A stretch of 7,792 bases of DNA from Pectinatus sp. (GTDB lineage: Bacteria; Bacillota; Negativicutes; Selenomonadales; Selenomonadaceae): NCBI GenBank assembly GCA_020025075.1, contig JAHHSR010000062.1:1-7792 (forward strand), read 5' to 3'. The position numbers and the translations under genes are program-made. The notes under the pieces were generated by a model. The model saw nothing but the letters and a program-made list of their open reading frames with translations. It had not been told where the DNA came from and did not search any database. Of this stretch, positions 1 to 6,411 are shown one piece after another. How positions within the stretch are numbered: the first letter of the stretch is position 1; each line of letters opens with the position of its first letter.

Positions 1-55
1 TAGTTGCGCCTTACTCATGACTAAAGTCACGAGTATGCGGCGCAATTTCAATCAA
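1..55 (-). mobile_element. Putative left end of an IS200/IS605-type element inserted in fliD
   Basis: Read on the minus strand, this segment begins with TTGAT and then forms an imperfect hairpin. The outer stem is TTGCGCC (positions 39-45) with GGCGCAA (4-10). The inner stem is ACTCGTGACT with AGTCATGAGT (13-34), containing one G-T wobble. Subterminal imperfect hairpins next to a short AT-rich target are typical of IS200/IS605 ends, and TTGAT is the known target of the ISDra2 branch. The ACTTTAGTC core also recalls TnpB-element ends. No transposase or tnpB coding is present. The fliD frame runs through TTGAT (51-55) and stops at TGA (48-50), the first bases after it. A native hairpin downstream of a naturally short gene is less likely because FliD lacks its C-terminal half. 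Confidence 0.5.
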
Positions 56-974
56 ACCAAGAGCCATCTATAGCAGCACCAAGAGAATTATTGGAAGAAC
101 TATATTGACCAAGATCTAAATTGGTAAGTAACGTCCTCGTATTCTGAACGGTCGTATCTGGATAAAGAGAAGCCGCTGTACCTGCTGGAGGCTTAATGTC
201 GTCCACTGTCAAATCAATGGTATTTGCTGCGCCGCCCTTGGTATTGTAGAGGCTGAAAGAATCGTTAACCGAGTCATATTGCGCTACGAGATTTAAGCCG
301 GCATTGGTAATTTTGTTGGCTAAGTCATTTAGCGTCCCTTCCGCTAAATCGCGGTAGCTGAAGCTTATCTTCTTATAAACGACGGTAGTTTTTCCCGTAT
401 CGCTATTGGTAACAGTCGACCCATCGCGCAGCGTAAAGCTTATTGCCGCCTGGTCCATCTGGTCGCCTTTTAGGGTATATTCCTTGTCATCTATCTTAAA
501 AGTCAGCGTATCAGAAGGTGATGTCTCGCCTGTCTTTGCCGTGAGCTTGACATCGGACATGCCGATGATGTCCGATAGCTTAATGCTCTTTGGTTCCTTT
601 GGATTAGAACGCTTAATACTGCCTACTGTCTGCAAAAAGGCATTAGAGGTAAGCGTATTTACCGTTACCTGATGCGATAGGCAGGTCGCTCCGCCGCCTG
701 CCGTCGCCGTGACCACGGAAGGGTCCGTGCTCGAAGTCTTCTTGGGCATCAGGCCGCTTGAAAGTGCATATTTAAATAGAGTGTTGTTTTGAAAATCACT
801 GAGCTTTTTATACCAGCTATTATAGGCATCCTTTGTCCATTCTGCCTTTTGCTCTTTGGCTTTGAGCTGATCGTATTGCCGCTGCTGCGGAATCATCGCC
901 TTTTTTACAAGTGACTGGATATCAAGACCTGAAGCCAAGCCCGATATGCCCAAGTCTCCACCGCTCATTCCCAT
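48..974 (-). CDS. fliD: Flagellar filament cap protein FliD, C-terminally truncated
   Basis: FliD (HAP2) caps the growing filament tip and helps exported flagellin fold into place. The N-terminal FliD_N domain is clear: a SGLASGLDIQSLV segment at residues 11-23, then a helical stretch with EWTKDAYNSWYKKLSDF (about 45-61). A variable beta-rich region follows. Only 308 residues are present, whereas family members usually have about 450-600 or more. The FliD_C core and the C-terminal helix needed for cap assembly are missing. The last residues read WFD, and the stop codon falls in the putative IS end, so this is probably an insertion-truncated gene rather than a short natural form. The start ATG has GGGAGG eight bases upstream. 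The gene lies 14 bases after flaG. Identity is secure; function of the remnant as a cap is doubtful. Confidence 0.9.
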   Translation of the reverse strand: MGMSGGDLGISGLASGLDIQSLVKKAMIPQQRQYDQLKAKEQKAEWTKDAYNSWYKKLSDFQNNTLFKYALSSGLMPKKTSSTDPSVVTATAGGGATCLSHQVTVNTLTSNAFLQTVGSIKRSNPKEPKSIKLSDIIGMSDVKLTAKTGETSPSDTLTFKIDDKEYTLKGDQMDQAAISFTLRDGSTVTNSDTGKTTVVYKKISFSYRDLAEGTLNDLANKITNAGLNLVAQYDSVNDSFSLYNTKGGAANTIDLTVDDIKPPAGTAASLYPDTTVQNTRTLLTNLDLGQYSSSNNSLGAAIDGSWFD

Positions 975-988
975 CTAAAAAACCTCCC

Positions 989-1381
989 TTAAACTTTTTT
1001 ATCAAGGAAACGCCCTTCCCATTCCTTGGCTCTGACCATTTCCTTGATTAAATCCTCTGGCGGAAAAGAGCGGATTGTCTTCATGGTATTCATATCGACC
1101 ATGCTGACGCTCATCCTCTCAATTTCCTTATGCCAGATAAATTGCAGCTGAATATTCATCGAAGCCATCTTGTCATTTAAATCCTTCGTCAGCTGCTTTA
1201 CCTTTTTCTCGTCAAGCCTTTTATTTTTTTCCGTCGCTTCTGCCGCAACTTCGTCAATTTTTTCTTGACTGCCGCCACGGCTAAGCTGCACCTTGCTATT
1301 TTTATCCACAAAAGAGTCCGCAGATGCCGCTGGAGCAGAAAAAGCGGCGGTATCAGATGTTATATCTCGCACATTGTTCAT
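989..1381 (-). CDS. flaG: FlaG family flagellar protein
   Basis: FlaG is a small protein encoded next to fliD in many bacteria. In several species its loss changes filament length, but its biochemical role is unsettled. The 130-residue product has a low-complexity, Ala/Ser-rich N-terminus (about 12-35) and a charged helix (about 39-72). The conserved FlaG domain follows (about 73-130), with the signature FIWHKEIERMSVSMVD and then IRSFPPEDLIK, which matches the family I-R-x-(I/F)-P-P-E motif. I start the gene at ATG 1381. An upstream in-frame ATG at 1396 is part of the Shine-Dalgarno ATGGAGGG and is too early. The stop is followed at once by the GGGAGG ribosome site of fliD, so the two are probably co-translated. 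The leader carries a possible CsrA site. Confidence 0.9.
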   Translation of the reverse strand: MNNVRDITSDTAAFSAPAASADSFVDKNSKVQLSRGGSQEKIDEVAAEATEKNKRLDEKKVKQLTKDLNDKMASMNIQLQFIWHKEIERMSVSMVDMNTMKTIRSFPPEDLIKEMVRAKEWEGRFLDKKV

Positions 1382-1387
1382 TATTTT

Positions 1388-1421
1388 TCCCTCCATAGAC
1401 TAAACAATTCCCAATTATTGT
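1388..1421 (-). promoter_or_regulatory. Candidate CsrA-binding site in the flaG leader
   Basis: In the minus-strand transcript, ACAAU (1417-1421) can pair with AUUGU (1404-1408). This leaves an eight-base loop, AAUUGGGA, that displays a GGA. A second GGA (1392-1394) lies within the flaG Shine-Dalgarno AUGGAGGG. The two GGA cores are 17 bases apart, close to the spacing at which a CsrA dimer can bridge two sites. The arrangement resembles the B. subtilis hag leader, where CsrA covers the Shine-Dalgarno. The site sits directly after csrA. Binding itself is inferred: the stem is short and AU-rich, and GGA is common in ribosome sites. Confidence 0.35.
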
Positions 1422-1434
1422 GCAGTTTTTTTCA

Positions 1435-1653
1435 TCAATGCGGCAAGAGCTTTTTTAAATCCATTTTGCTGCTCAGTGCCGATTTTTTATTTTCTTCTGT
1501 TATGGCCTCATAAATTTCGCCACGATATATCTTCACTTCGCGCGGCGCTTCAATGGCCATGCGTACATTACCGCCCTGCACTTCCGATATATGCACGACT
1601 ATGTCTTCACCTATTGTTATATATTGCCCTGGTCGGCGTGTCAATACCAGCAT
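1435..1653 (-). CDS. csrA: Carbon storage/translational regulator CsrA
   Basis: CsrA is a homodimeric RNA-binding protein. In flagellate Firmicutes it represses flagellin translation by binding GGA motifs at the ribosome site, and FliW relieves it. The 72-residue length is normal. The N-terminal MLVLTRRPGQ strand matches the family and includes the RNA-contacting L4 and R6. The core GNVRMAIEAPREVKIYR follows at residues 28-44 and ends in the key R44. The usual V42 is a conservative Ile. The C-terminal helix EIYEAITEENKKSA is typical. The start lies three bases after the fliW stop, and its GAGGAG ribosome site is inside the last fliW codons. Translational coupling of regulator and antagonist is therefore likely. 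A 53-base gap with a possible self-regulated site follows. Confidence 0.97.
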   Translation of the reverse strand: MLVLTRRPGQYITIGEDIVVHISEVQGGNVRMAIEAPREVKIYRGEIYEAITEENKKSALSSKMDLKKLLPH

Positions 1654-1656
1654 TTT

Positions 1657-2094
1657 TTACTCCTCTTTCGCCTTGAGCAAATGAGCCGTAGTATAGCCGC
1701 TATTTTCCATGACCATCTGCTTGGCACGATGATTTTCCTGATTGATGATGATGGGTGCCAGCAAATTTGCCGTCATCTTGGCAAAGTCTCCCTGCGGAAT
1801 GGTCAGAAGAGACAAGACCAAGACATCATCTTCACCTTTTATCGCCAGCTCCAAAAGCGTGTTATCATCTATTTCCAGCTCATAATCCGGAAAAAAGACA
1901 AACGGACTCGTAAGCAAAAATGCCAAATCCGGCGTCATTGTCGACTGCATAAATAAAAACGGCGATTGCTCATCACATGGTATCAAAACAAAATCATGCT
2001 CACTTTCAAAGGCGGGTATGCCATCTTTAAAGGTCAATATCTTGCTTTCATCTATCTCAATGTCGCCGAAACGGGTTGTCTTTATCTGCTTCAT
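1657..2094 (-). CDS. fliW: Flagellar assembly factor FliW, CsrA antagonist
   Basis: FliW binds either flagellin or CsrA. When flagellin is exported, free FliW sequesters CsrA and flagellin translation resumes. The 145-residue product fits the family, about 143 residues in B. subtilis. Recognisable segments are FGDIEIDESKILTFKDGIPAFE (9-30), the PFLFMQS strand (45-51), a Pro-rich segment ending in the Tyr of FPDYELEI (68-75), VLSLLTIPQGDFAKMTANLLAPIIIN (93-118) and the terminal KQMVMENSGYTTAH (125-138). The usual GLPGFE is GIPAFE here. The start ATG follows AGAGGA, 15 bases after the DUF6470 gene. Adjacent csrA and fliW genes support the assignment. No flagellin gene is in the window, so the switch must act on a distant hag or on other targets. 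Confidence 0.96.
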   Translation of the reverse strand: MKQIKTTRFGDIEIDESKILTFKDGIPAFESEHDFVLIPCDEQSPFLFMQSTMTPDLAFLLTSPFVFFPDYELEIDDNTLLELAIKGEDDVLVLSLLTIPQGDFAKMTANLLAPIIINQENHRAKQMVMENSGYTTAHLLKAKEE

Positions 2095-2109
2095 GAATTT
2101 CCTCTCTTC

Positions 2110-2667
2110 TTAGGCTTTTATGCTGTAATTGCCTGCTACCGTTACTTTGACCGAAGCATATTGCTTTACGGCCATCTGCACTTTAGCTGGTTTGAAATTA
2201 AAATTATACTTGCCTGGCTTTATATCAATCTGAATTTTTCCCGGCTTTATTTCTCCTTCTATTTTTGAAGGAATGACTGTAATCTTAGGTGGCGGCACAT
2301 CGGCAAGGCGCAATTCGCCTTTTTTGGGGAGCATATTTTCCCAGTTCACATTGACAATGGCATCCGTCTTGGCACCATTTTCCATCACTTGGCGCCCTTG
2401 CCGCATACGCCTGGCGATGCCTGACTCGACGGCTTTTTTGCCCGCCTGCGCCAGCTTTTGTGACAGTGCTGCCGTCGTGTAGCAGCCCCAAGCCTCGCGG
2501 CAAGCCGTCGAATCAATTTCCACTTTTACAGGCGTGACGATGAGCTTATTTTGCGGTGCCTGATAAGTCCCCTTATCTTTAGGCTGTGAACAGCTGGCAT
2601 CAACCTTGCCGCGGTCTGTTGTCATCTGCAGGCGGATATTCGTTATCTGCAAATCAAGATGAAGCAT
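2110..2667 (-). CDS. DUF6470 (YviE-like) flagellar operon protein
   Basis: This is a poorly characterised protein that in Firmicutes lies between flgL and fliW; B. subtilis YviE is about 191 residues, against 185 here. There is no signal peptide or membrane segment. The N-terminus (about 1-50) is rich in short beta strands. The central helical part holds the family-like REAWGCYT segment (57-64) and ESGIARRMRQGRQVMENGAK (81-100). The C-terminal part has four tandem nine-residue units, P-x-K followed by alternating hydrophobic residues and K, at 133-168. The start ATG has GGGAGGTG upstream, and the gap from flgL is 22 bases. Position and layout support the family call. The function is unknown, and I assign none beyond a probable link to flagellar export or filament assembly. 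Confidence 0.85.
   Translation of the reverse strand: MLHLDLQITNIRLQMTTDRGKVDASCSQPKDKGTYQAPQNKLIVTPVKVEIDSTACREAWGCYTTAALSQKLAQAGKKAVESGIARRMRQGRQVMENGAKTDAIVNVNWENMLPKKGELRLADVPPPKITVIPSKIEGEIKPGKIQIDIKPGKYNFNFKPAKVQMAVKQYASVKVTVAGNYSIKA
2164..2271 (-). repeat. Four tandem 27-base units encoding a P-x-K beta repeat
   Basis: Within the DUF6470 gene, residues 133-168 read as four consecutive nine-mers: PSKIEGEIK, PGKIQIDIK, PGKYNFNFK and PAKVQMAVK. Each has Pro at 1, Lys at 3, hydrophobic residues mostly at 4, 6 and 8, and Lys at 9. The pattern predicts a series of short beta strands with Pro-Gly or Pro-Ala turns. The protein repeat is exact in length, while the DNA has diverged, so it is not a recent slippage product. 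Confidence 0.75.
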
Positions 2668-2689
2668 CTTTCACACCTCCCGACTAAAA

Positions 2690-4186
2690 TCAGCGCAGGT
2701 AATCGGCAATCGACTTAGGCAAAACATCTTTGCTGATTGCCAAAGACATATTGTAAATCGTCTGCGCCGTAATCAGCTTTGTCATGAGCTTCGGCACATT
2801 GACGCCATTGACATTATTCAAATCCTGCTGAATGACGAGATTTTGCTGGTTCATCGTCGTGATGGTGCCATCATATGCCTGGTTGCGCGCGGCAAGAGCC
2901 GTCTGCTCTTGCAGTACGCGGTCGTGGCCTGCATTAGCAAGATGGATGCCGTCGCTTGAAAGCCATTTTTGATTGCCATTATTCATCTGCGCAACGACCG
3001 TCAAGAGATCATTTAAAACGGCCGTGCCATGCGAGGTGCCGAAAATATCGCTATTGCCAAAAACATCGGGGCCATTGGCGCTCACGCCGTCACAGACAAC
3101 GTTTGTCGGGCCGCTTACCTTGACCATCGATATCTTATTGTCATCGCCCATATAGGTAACGACATGCTGCGCTACGGTATCAAAGGAAAATGTAAGCGGA
3201 TTTCCTTTGGCATCTTTCGCAGCGGGCTCTGTTGCTAATCCAGTTTTGCGCAAATCAAGACCTGCCTGAGTAAGACCGCCATTTATCGTGTCAAAATACT
3301 TGTTAATAAAGCCTTTCTGCACGCTGGCATTAAAGGTATTTGCCTGGTCTGTTGTCAATGAGGACCCTTTAAAGTTTGTAACGGCGGCTGCATCTGAGGG
3401 TAAATTCAATATGGGCGGAGCCGTTTTAGCTGGCAGTACAGCAACCGTATTAATATCTATTCTCCCCACCGCATCAGCTGCCGTCACCTGTGTCTGCCCC
3501 AAGTTCAATTTATCCTTATAGCCATTTTGCACAAAGTCCTTGCTAAAGACATAGCCCGTGCTCGGGTCCAAATAATAAGTATTCCCGTCAGAGCCCGTCA
3601 TGCTGAGCATCTGATTCAGGCTGCCTATCTGCAGGCCGCCCGGTTCTTTAGTCGGCACGCCATTTATCGTAACCGTCTTGCCGAAAAATGCCGACTGCGG
3701 GCCATCAAGCGTCTTTGCCAGCCCCCTATCAACCGTATTCGGCGACATCTTAAAGGGCATCGTCCTATCTTTTTGCCCGGCAAATAGGTATCTGCCGCCA
3801 ACTTCCGTATTAGCCTGGTCAACTACCTGCTGCATGATGGCCATGAGCTGCTTTGCCGTCGCCTGATTATCGCTCAGCGTATTAGTGCCATTGGCTGCTT
3901 GGTTTGATTGCTGCACTACCGTTCTTAATTCGCTGACGATATTGGTGAGGGCATTATCCGTTCCCTTCATCCAGGAAAGGCCGTTTTTGGCATTATCAAT
4001 ATACTGATTATTTACTACGTCATTATTTACATATGTCAGATATTGGCAATAATCAACGGGATTGTCAGATGGCCTGTTCAAAAGCTGCTGCGTCGCATTT
4101 TGTTCCACCAGCTTTGCCTGTGTCTGATAATTTCCATTGATAGCATTTAAGTAATTGCCAACCATCATCGTGCTGCTAACTCGCAT
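2690..4186 (-). CDS. flgL: Flagellar hook-filament junction protein FlgL (HAP3)
   Basis: FlgL forms the second of two junction layers between hook and filament. It is exported through the flagellar type III system with FlgN as chaperone. The N-terminal flagellin-like domain is clear: MRVSSTMMVGNYLNAIN, NRPSDNPVDYCQYL (37-50), and GRYLFAGQKDRTMPF (131-145), the usual end of the N-terminal helical domain. The C-terminal helices (about 420-498) carry QEQTALAARNQAYDG and TKLITAQTIYNMSLAISKDVLP. The protein is 498 residues, against about 300 in B. subtilis and E. coli. The extra length lies at about 148-340, before the YMGDDN motif (345-350) that normally follows soon after the PF segment. The start is five bases after the flgK stop, with AGGAAGGGG inside the flgK end, so the genes are probably coupled. 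Confidence 0.95.
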   Translation of the reverse strand: MRVSSTMMVGNYLNAINGNYQTQAKLVEQNATQQLLNRPSDNPVDYCQYLTYVNNDVVNNQYIDNAKNGLSWMKGTDNALTNIVSELRTVVQQSNQAANGTNTLSDNQATAKQLMAIMQQVVDQANTEVGGRYLFAGQKDRTMPFKMSPNTVDRGLAKTLDGPQSAFFGKTVTINGVPTKEPGGLQIGSLNQMLSMTGSDGNTYYLDPSTGYVFSKDFVQNGYKDKLNLGQTQVTAADAVGRIDINTVAVLPAKTAPPILNLPSDAAAVTNFKGSSLTTDQANTFNASVQKGFINKYFDTINGGLTQAGLDLRKTGLATEPAAKDAKGNPLTFSFDTVAQHVVTYMGDDNKISMVKVSGPTNVVCDGVSANGPDVFGNSDIFGTSHGTAVLNDLLTVVAQMNNGNQKWLSSDGIHLANAGHDRVLQEQTALAARNQAYDGTITTMNQQNLVIQQDLNNVNGVNVPKLMTKLITAQTIYNMSLAISKDVLPKSIADYLR

Positions 4187-4191
4187 CTAAT

Positions 4192-5997
4192 TTATCCCCT
4201 TCCTACCATGCCGGTGCCATTAATCAGTTTATCGAGCATCTGGTCCATCGTCGTCAATACGCGCGAACAAGCTGAATAGCCTTGCTGGAATTTAATCATG
4301 TTCGTAAGCTCATCATTCCAGTTGACGCCGGAAACTGATTGGCGCATATTTTCAAGCTGCGTGACCACAGCCTGCATCTTCGTCACATTCTGGTCGGTAA
4401 CATTTGCATTCGTGCCCAAGGTGACCATTGAATTATTATAAAATGAATCCAATGAGTCATTTTGGGTCGGACTAAACGATGTCATCGTGCCATCTGCCGC
4501 TACGGCCATGCCAGAAACCTTTCTTACCTCGCTATTGATTACAGCCTTTGATAAGGAAGTGTTAAACAGATTGCTCAGCGTAACAGCATTATCGCCATTT
4601 GCGGGACCTGCCGTACCATTATTAGCTGGTATCCTATGCTCATAATCGACATAGTTGCCATCAGCATCGACGCAGTCCCCTGGCACAACTTGGTGTCCAT
4701 TATGGTCGGTATAGCCATCAGGCGAGACGGGATTGCCATTTTTATCAGTAAAGTTTTGCGTGCCCGTAAAAATATTGGCACCTTTGGCAGCGATATAATT
4801 TATGCCGTCAGGACCCATAATCTTCTCGCTGACATTGAGCGCGTTGATGATATTGATGCCCCGCAACTGCACTTTTTCCTTATTGGTAGCATTTTTTCCC
4901 GGCATAACTTCAACATACGATGTTTCAAAATCCTTATCCAGCTGCTTATACTGCCAAGAATACTGCACCGTATTATCCCCGAAGAAATTCGTATCTGTCG
5001 TTCCCTCACCATTATTGGCTCCGTCAATCCCGTAGCCTTCCTGGTGCTGGGCATTAAATGTCGTGAGGAAAAAAGCGGAAAAATTAGCCAATTTATCAAT
5101 ATAGGTCTTATCTTCGGCCACGCTATCTTGAATGGCTTTAACCTGACCGCCCGTCGGACTGAAAATCGTTCCCGTTTCTTTAAAGATGATATTGTAATCC
5201 GTGATGCCATAATCTTTATTGTTTTGCTCTTGCACGCCAAGCTGCAAGTTAGAGCGCCCATCGACGAGCACGCTGCCATTACTGCTGACGGCATAAGCGC
5301 CGTTTGATTGTTCGACAACATTGATATTCAGATATTTAGAAAGCTTGTCGACCAGAGCATCGCGCTGATCGCGCAGGGCATTGGCCTTGCCGCCAGTAGC
5401 CTCGCGCATGACAATGTTTTTGTTCAAATCGAGGATTTGCCCCGTAATCTGATTTATCGTCGTAATATCAGCCTGCAGCTGCTGATAATTGGTGTTAATC
5501 TGCCCTTGCACTTTCTGCGCCATGTCATGAATCTTATCGCACATCGTCTGCGCCGTATTCCTGACATTGATGCGATTATCCGTGGCATCTGCATTGGTAG
5601 AAAGCGTCTGCCATGCTTTCCAAAAGCTGTTGATGGAGCTTTTTAGGCCAACGTCCGTGCTATTTACCTGCGAATCATTAAAAATATTTTCCAAAAAATT
5701 ATAATTTTGCTGGCGCTGATTATAATATTCTTTCTGCGAATTATTATTCCAATAATGCTTATCCAGAAAAATATCGCGAATTCTGCTTATCGAAGCAGCA
5801 TCAACGCCGGAGCCGACATATTCACGCCCATAAAGACCATAAATTTCATCTCCCGCCGTAGGGACCATATTGACTTCTTCGCGCGAATAACCCGGCGTAG
5901 CATCATTACTTAGATTCTGCCCTACAGTACTGAGGGCGAGCTGATGCGTCTCAAGGCCGCGCACCATCGTATTTAATCCGGCAAATGTAGATCTCAT
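4192..5997 (-). CDS. flgK: Flagellar hook-associated protein FlgK (HAP1)
   Basis: FlgK is the first junction layer on the hook and a cargo of the FlgN chaperone. The N-terminal motif LSTVGQNLSNDATPGYSREEV (22-42) is the family signature for axial proteins. Helical D1 segments follow to about residue 230. The C-terminal signature SGVNWNDELTNMIKFQQGYSACSRVLTTMDQMLDKLIN (556-593) is nearly canonical. At 601 residues it is longer than the roughly 500-550 common in the family. The variable middle contains a three-fold Asp/Asn/Gly repeat (418-456). The start ATG follows AAAGGG, 12 bases after the second FlgN-like gene. The stop runs into the flgL ribosome site. No broken frame is seen. Its place just after the chaperone genes fits chaperone-cargo co-expression. 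Confidence 0.96.
   Translation of the reverse strand: MRSTFAGLNTMVRGLETHQLALSTVGQNLSNDATPGYSREEVNMVPTAGDEIYGLYGREYVGSGVDAASISRIRDIFLDKHYWNNNSQKEYYNQRQQNYNFLENIFNDSQVNSTDVGLKSSINSFWKAWQTLSTNADATDNRINVRNTAQTMCDKIHDMAQKVQGQINTNYQQLQADITTINQITGQILDLNKNIVMREATGGKANALRDQRDALVDKLSKYLNINVVEQSNGAYAVSSNGSVLVDGRSNLQLGVQEQNNKDYGITDYNIIFKETGTIFSPTGGQVKAIQDSVAEDKTYIDKLANFSAFFLTTFNAQHQEGYGIDGANNGEGTTDTNFFGDNTVQYSWQYKQLDKDFETSYVEVMPGKNATNKEKVQLRGINIINALNVSEKIMGPDGINYIAAKGANIFTGTQNFTDKNGNPVSPDGYTDHNGHQVVPGDCVDADGNYVDYEHRIPANNGTAGPANGDNAVTLSNLFNTSLSKAVINSEVRKVSGMAVAADGTMTSFSPTQNDSLDSFYNNSMVTLGTNANVTDQNVTKMQAVVTQLENMRQSVSGVNWNDELTNMIKFQQGYSACSRVLTTMDQMLDKLINGTGMVGRG
4630..4746 (-). repeat. Three tandem 13-residue D-x-(N/D)-G repeats in FlgK
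   Basis: FlgK residues 418-456 contain D418-K-N-G, D431-H-N-G and D444-A-D-G at an exact 13-residue period. Each unit is followed by a short hydrophobic strand (PV, QVV, YV). The last unit, DADGNYVDYE, resembles a calcium-binding loop because acidic side chains fall at positions 1, 3 and 8. The repeat is seen directly; metal binding is only a possibility. Confidence 0.6.
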
Positions 5998-6009
5998 CTT
6001 TTTCCCTTT

Positions 6010-6408
6010 CTATACGCTCTGGTCAAAAATTTTTAATTTGGTATCAGTTTTGTCGTTGCCGCCTTGGCCATAGGAATTGCCAGCCGTCGAGCAAGTCATG
6101 AGGTTAATGTTAAAAGAAATGAACTGCAGCTTGTTCTTTGCCAAAGCACTGTTTTCTTCTGTCAGCGCCTTTACTTGTCGCCGCAAGCCCCCTAAACTCT
6201 TTTCATCATTTTCACCTCTTGCCGCGAATTTTTCCAGCATTCGCTCTTGGCGGCTCAGCTTCATGAACAGCTGTTCCATGCGCCTATTTATTTCCTGCAT
6301 GGACTGCGGCCTTTCATCGAGCAAAAGTTTCTTTTGCTCCAAGAGCAAATCACACATTGACTGATAATCGGCAAGCTGCGTTTTTAAAAGCAATTCGTAA
6401 TTATCCAT
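6010..6408 (-). CDS. Second FlgN-like flagellar chaperone candidate
   Basis: The product is a 132-residue, largely helical, charged protein with no signal peptide or membrane segment. Helices or coiled coil extend through about 1-95, with runs such as LLLEQKKLLLDE (21-32) and NRRMEQLFMKLSRQERMLEKF (41-61). The tail NINLMTCSTAGNSYGQGG...LKIFDQSV (100-132) resembles the end of FlgN-family proteins, where a helix is followed by Y-x-x-x-G and a short F-D motif. It starts three bases after the flgN stop with only a weak AAGG site, so it is probably translated by coupling. It sits directly before flgK, the usual FlgN cargo. It could be a diverged FlgN duplicate dedicated to one cargo, or a FliT-like chaperone. 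The gene is certain; the family is moderately supported. Confidence 0.7.
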   Translation of the reverse strand: MDNYELLLKTQLADYQSMCDLLLEQKKLLLDERPQSMQEINRRMEQLFMKLSRQERMLEKFAARGENDEKSLGGLRRQVKALTEENSALAKNKLQFISFNINLMTCSTAGNSYGQGGNDKTDTKLKIFDQSV

Positions 6409-6411
6409 TTT

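Noticed and set aside
1..45. Rho-independent terminator at the end of fliD
   Set aside because: The hairpin is followed on the minus strand by GGCGCAACTA, with no U tract, and fliD lacks its C-terminal half, so an IS end explains it better.
552..576. Nine-base perfect inverted repeat, ATCGGACAT / ATGTCCGAT, inside fliD
   Set aside because: It lies within coding sequence for an SDIIGMSD stretch, whose repeated Ser-Asp codons partly explain it. It has no T run or regulatory context, so chance is the simplest explanation.
989..1396. FlaG start at ATG 1396
   Set aside because: This ATG is part of ATGGAGGG, which serves as the ribosome site for ATG 1381, and it has no site of its own.
1591..1956. 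Plus-strand open frame of 121 residues opposite csrA/fliW
   Set aside because: It is antisense to two well-supported genes, and its Cys/His/Ile-rich composition is typical of shadow translation.
4636..5307. Plus-strand open frame of 223 residues opposite flgK
   Set aside because: It lies fully antisense to a strongly conserved flgK, has no convincing ribosome site, and its product looks like no known protein. It is a shadow frame.
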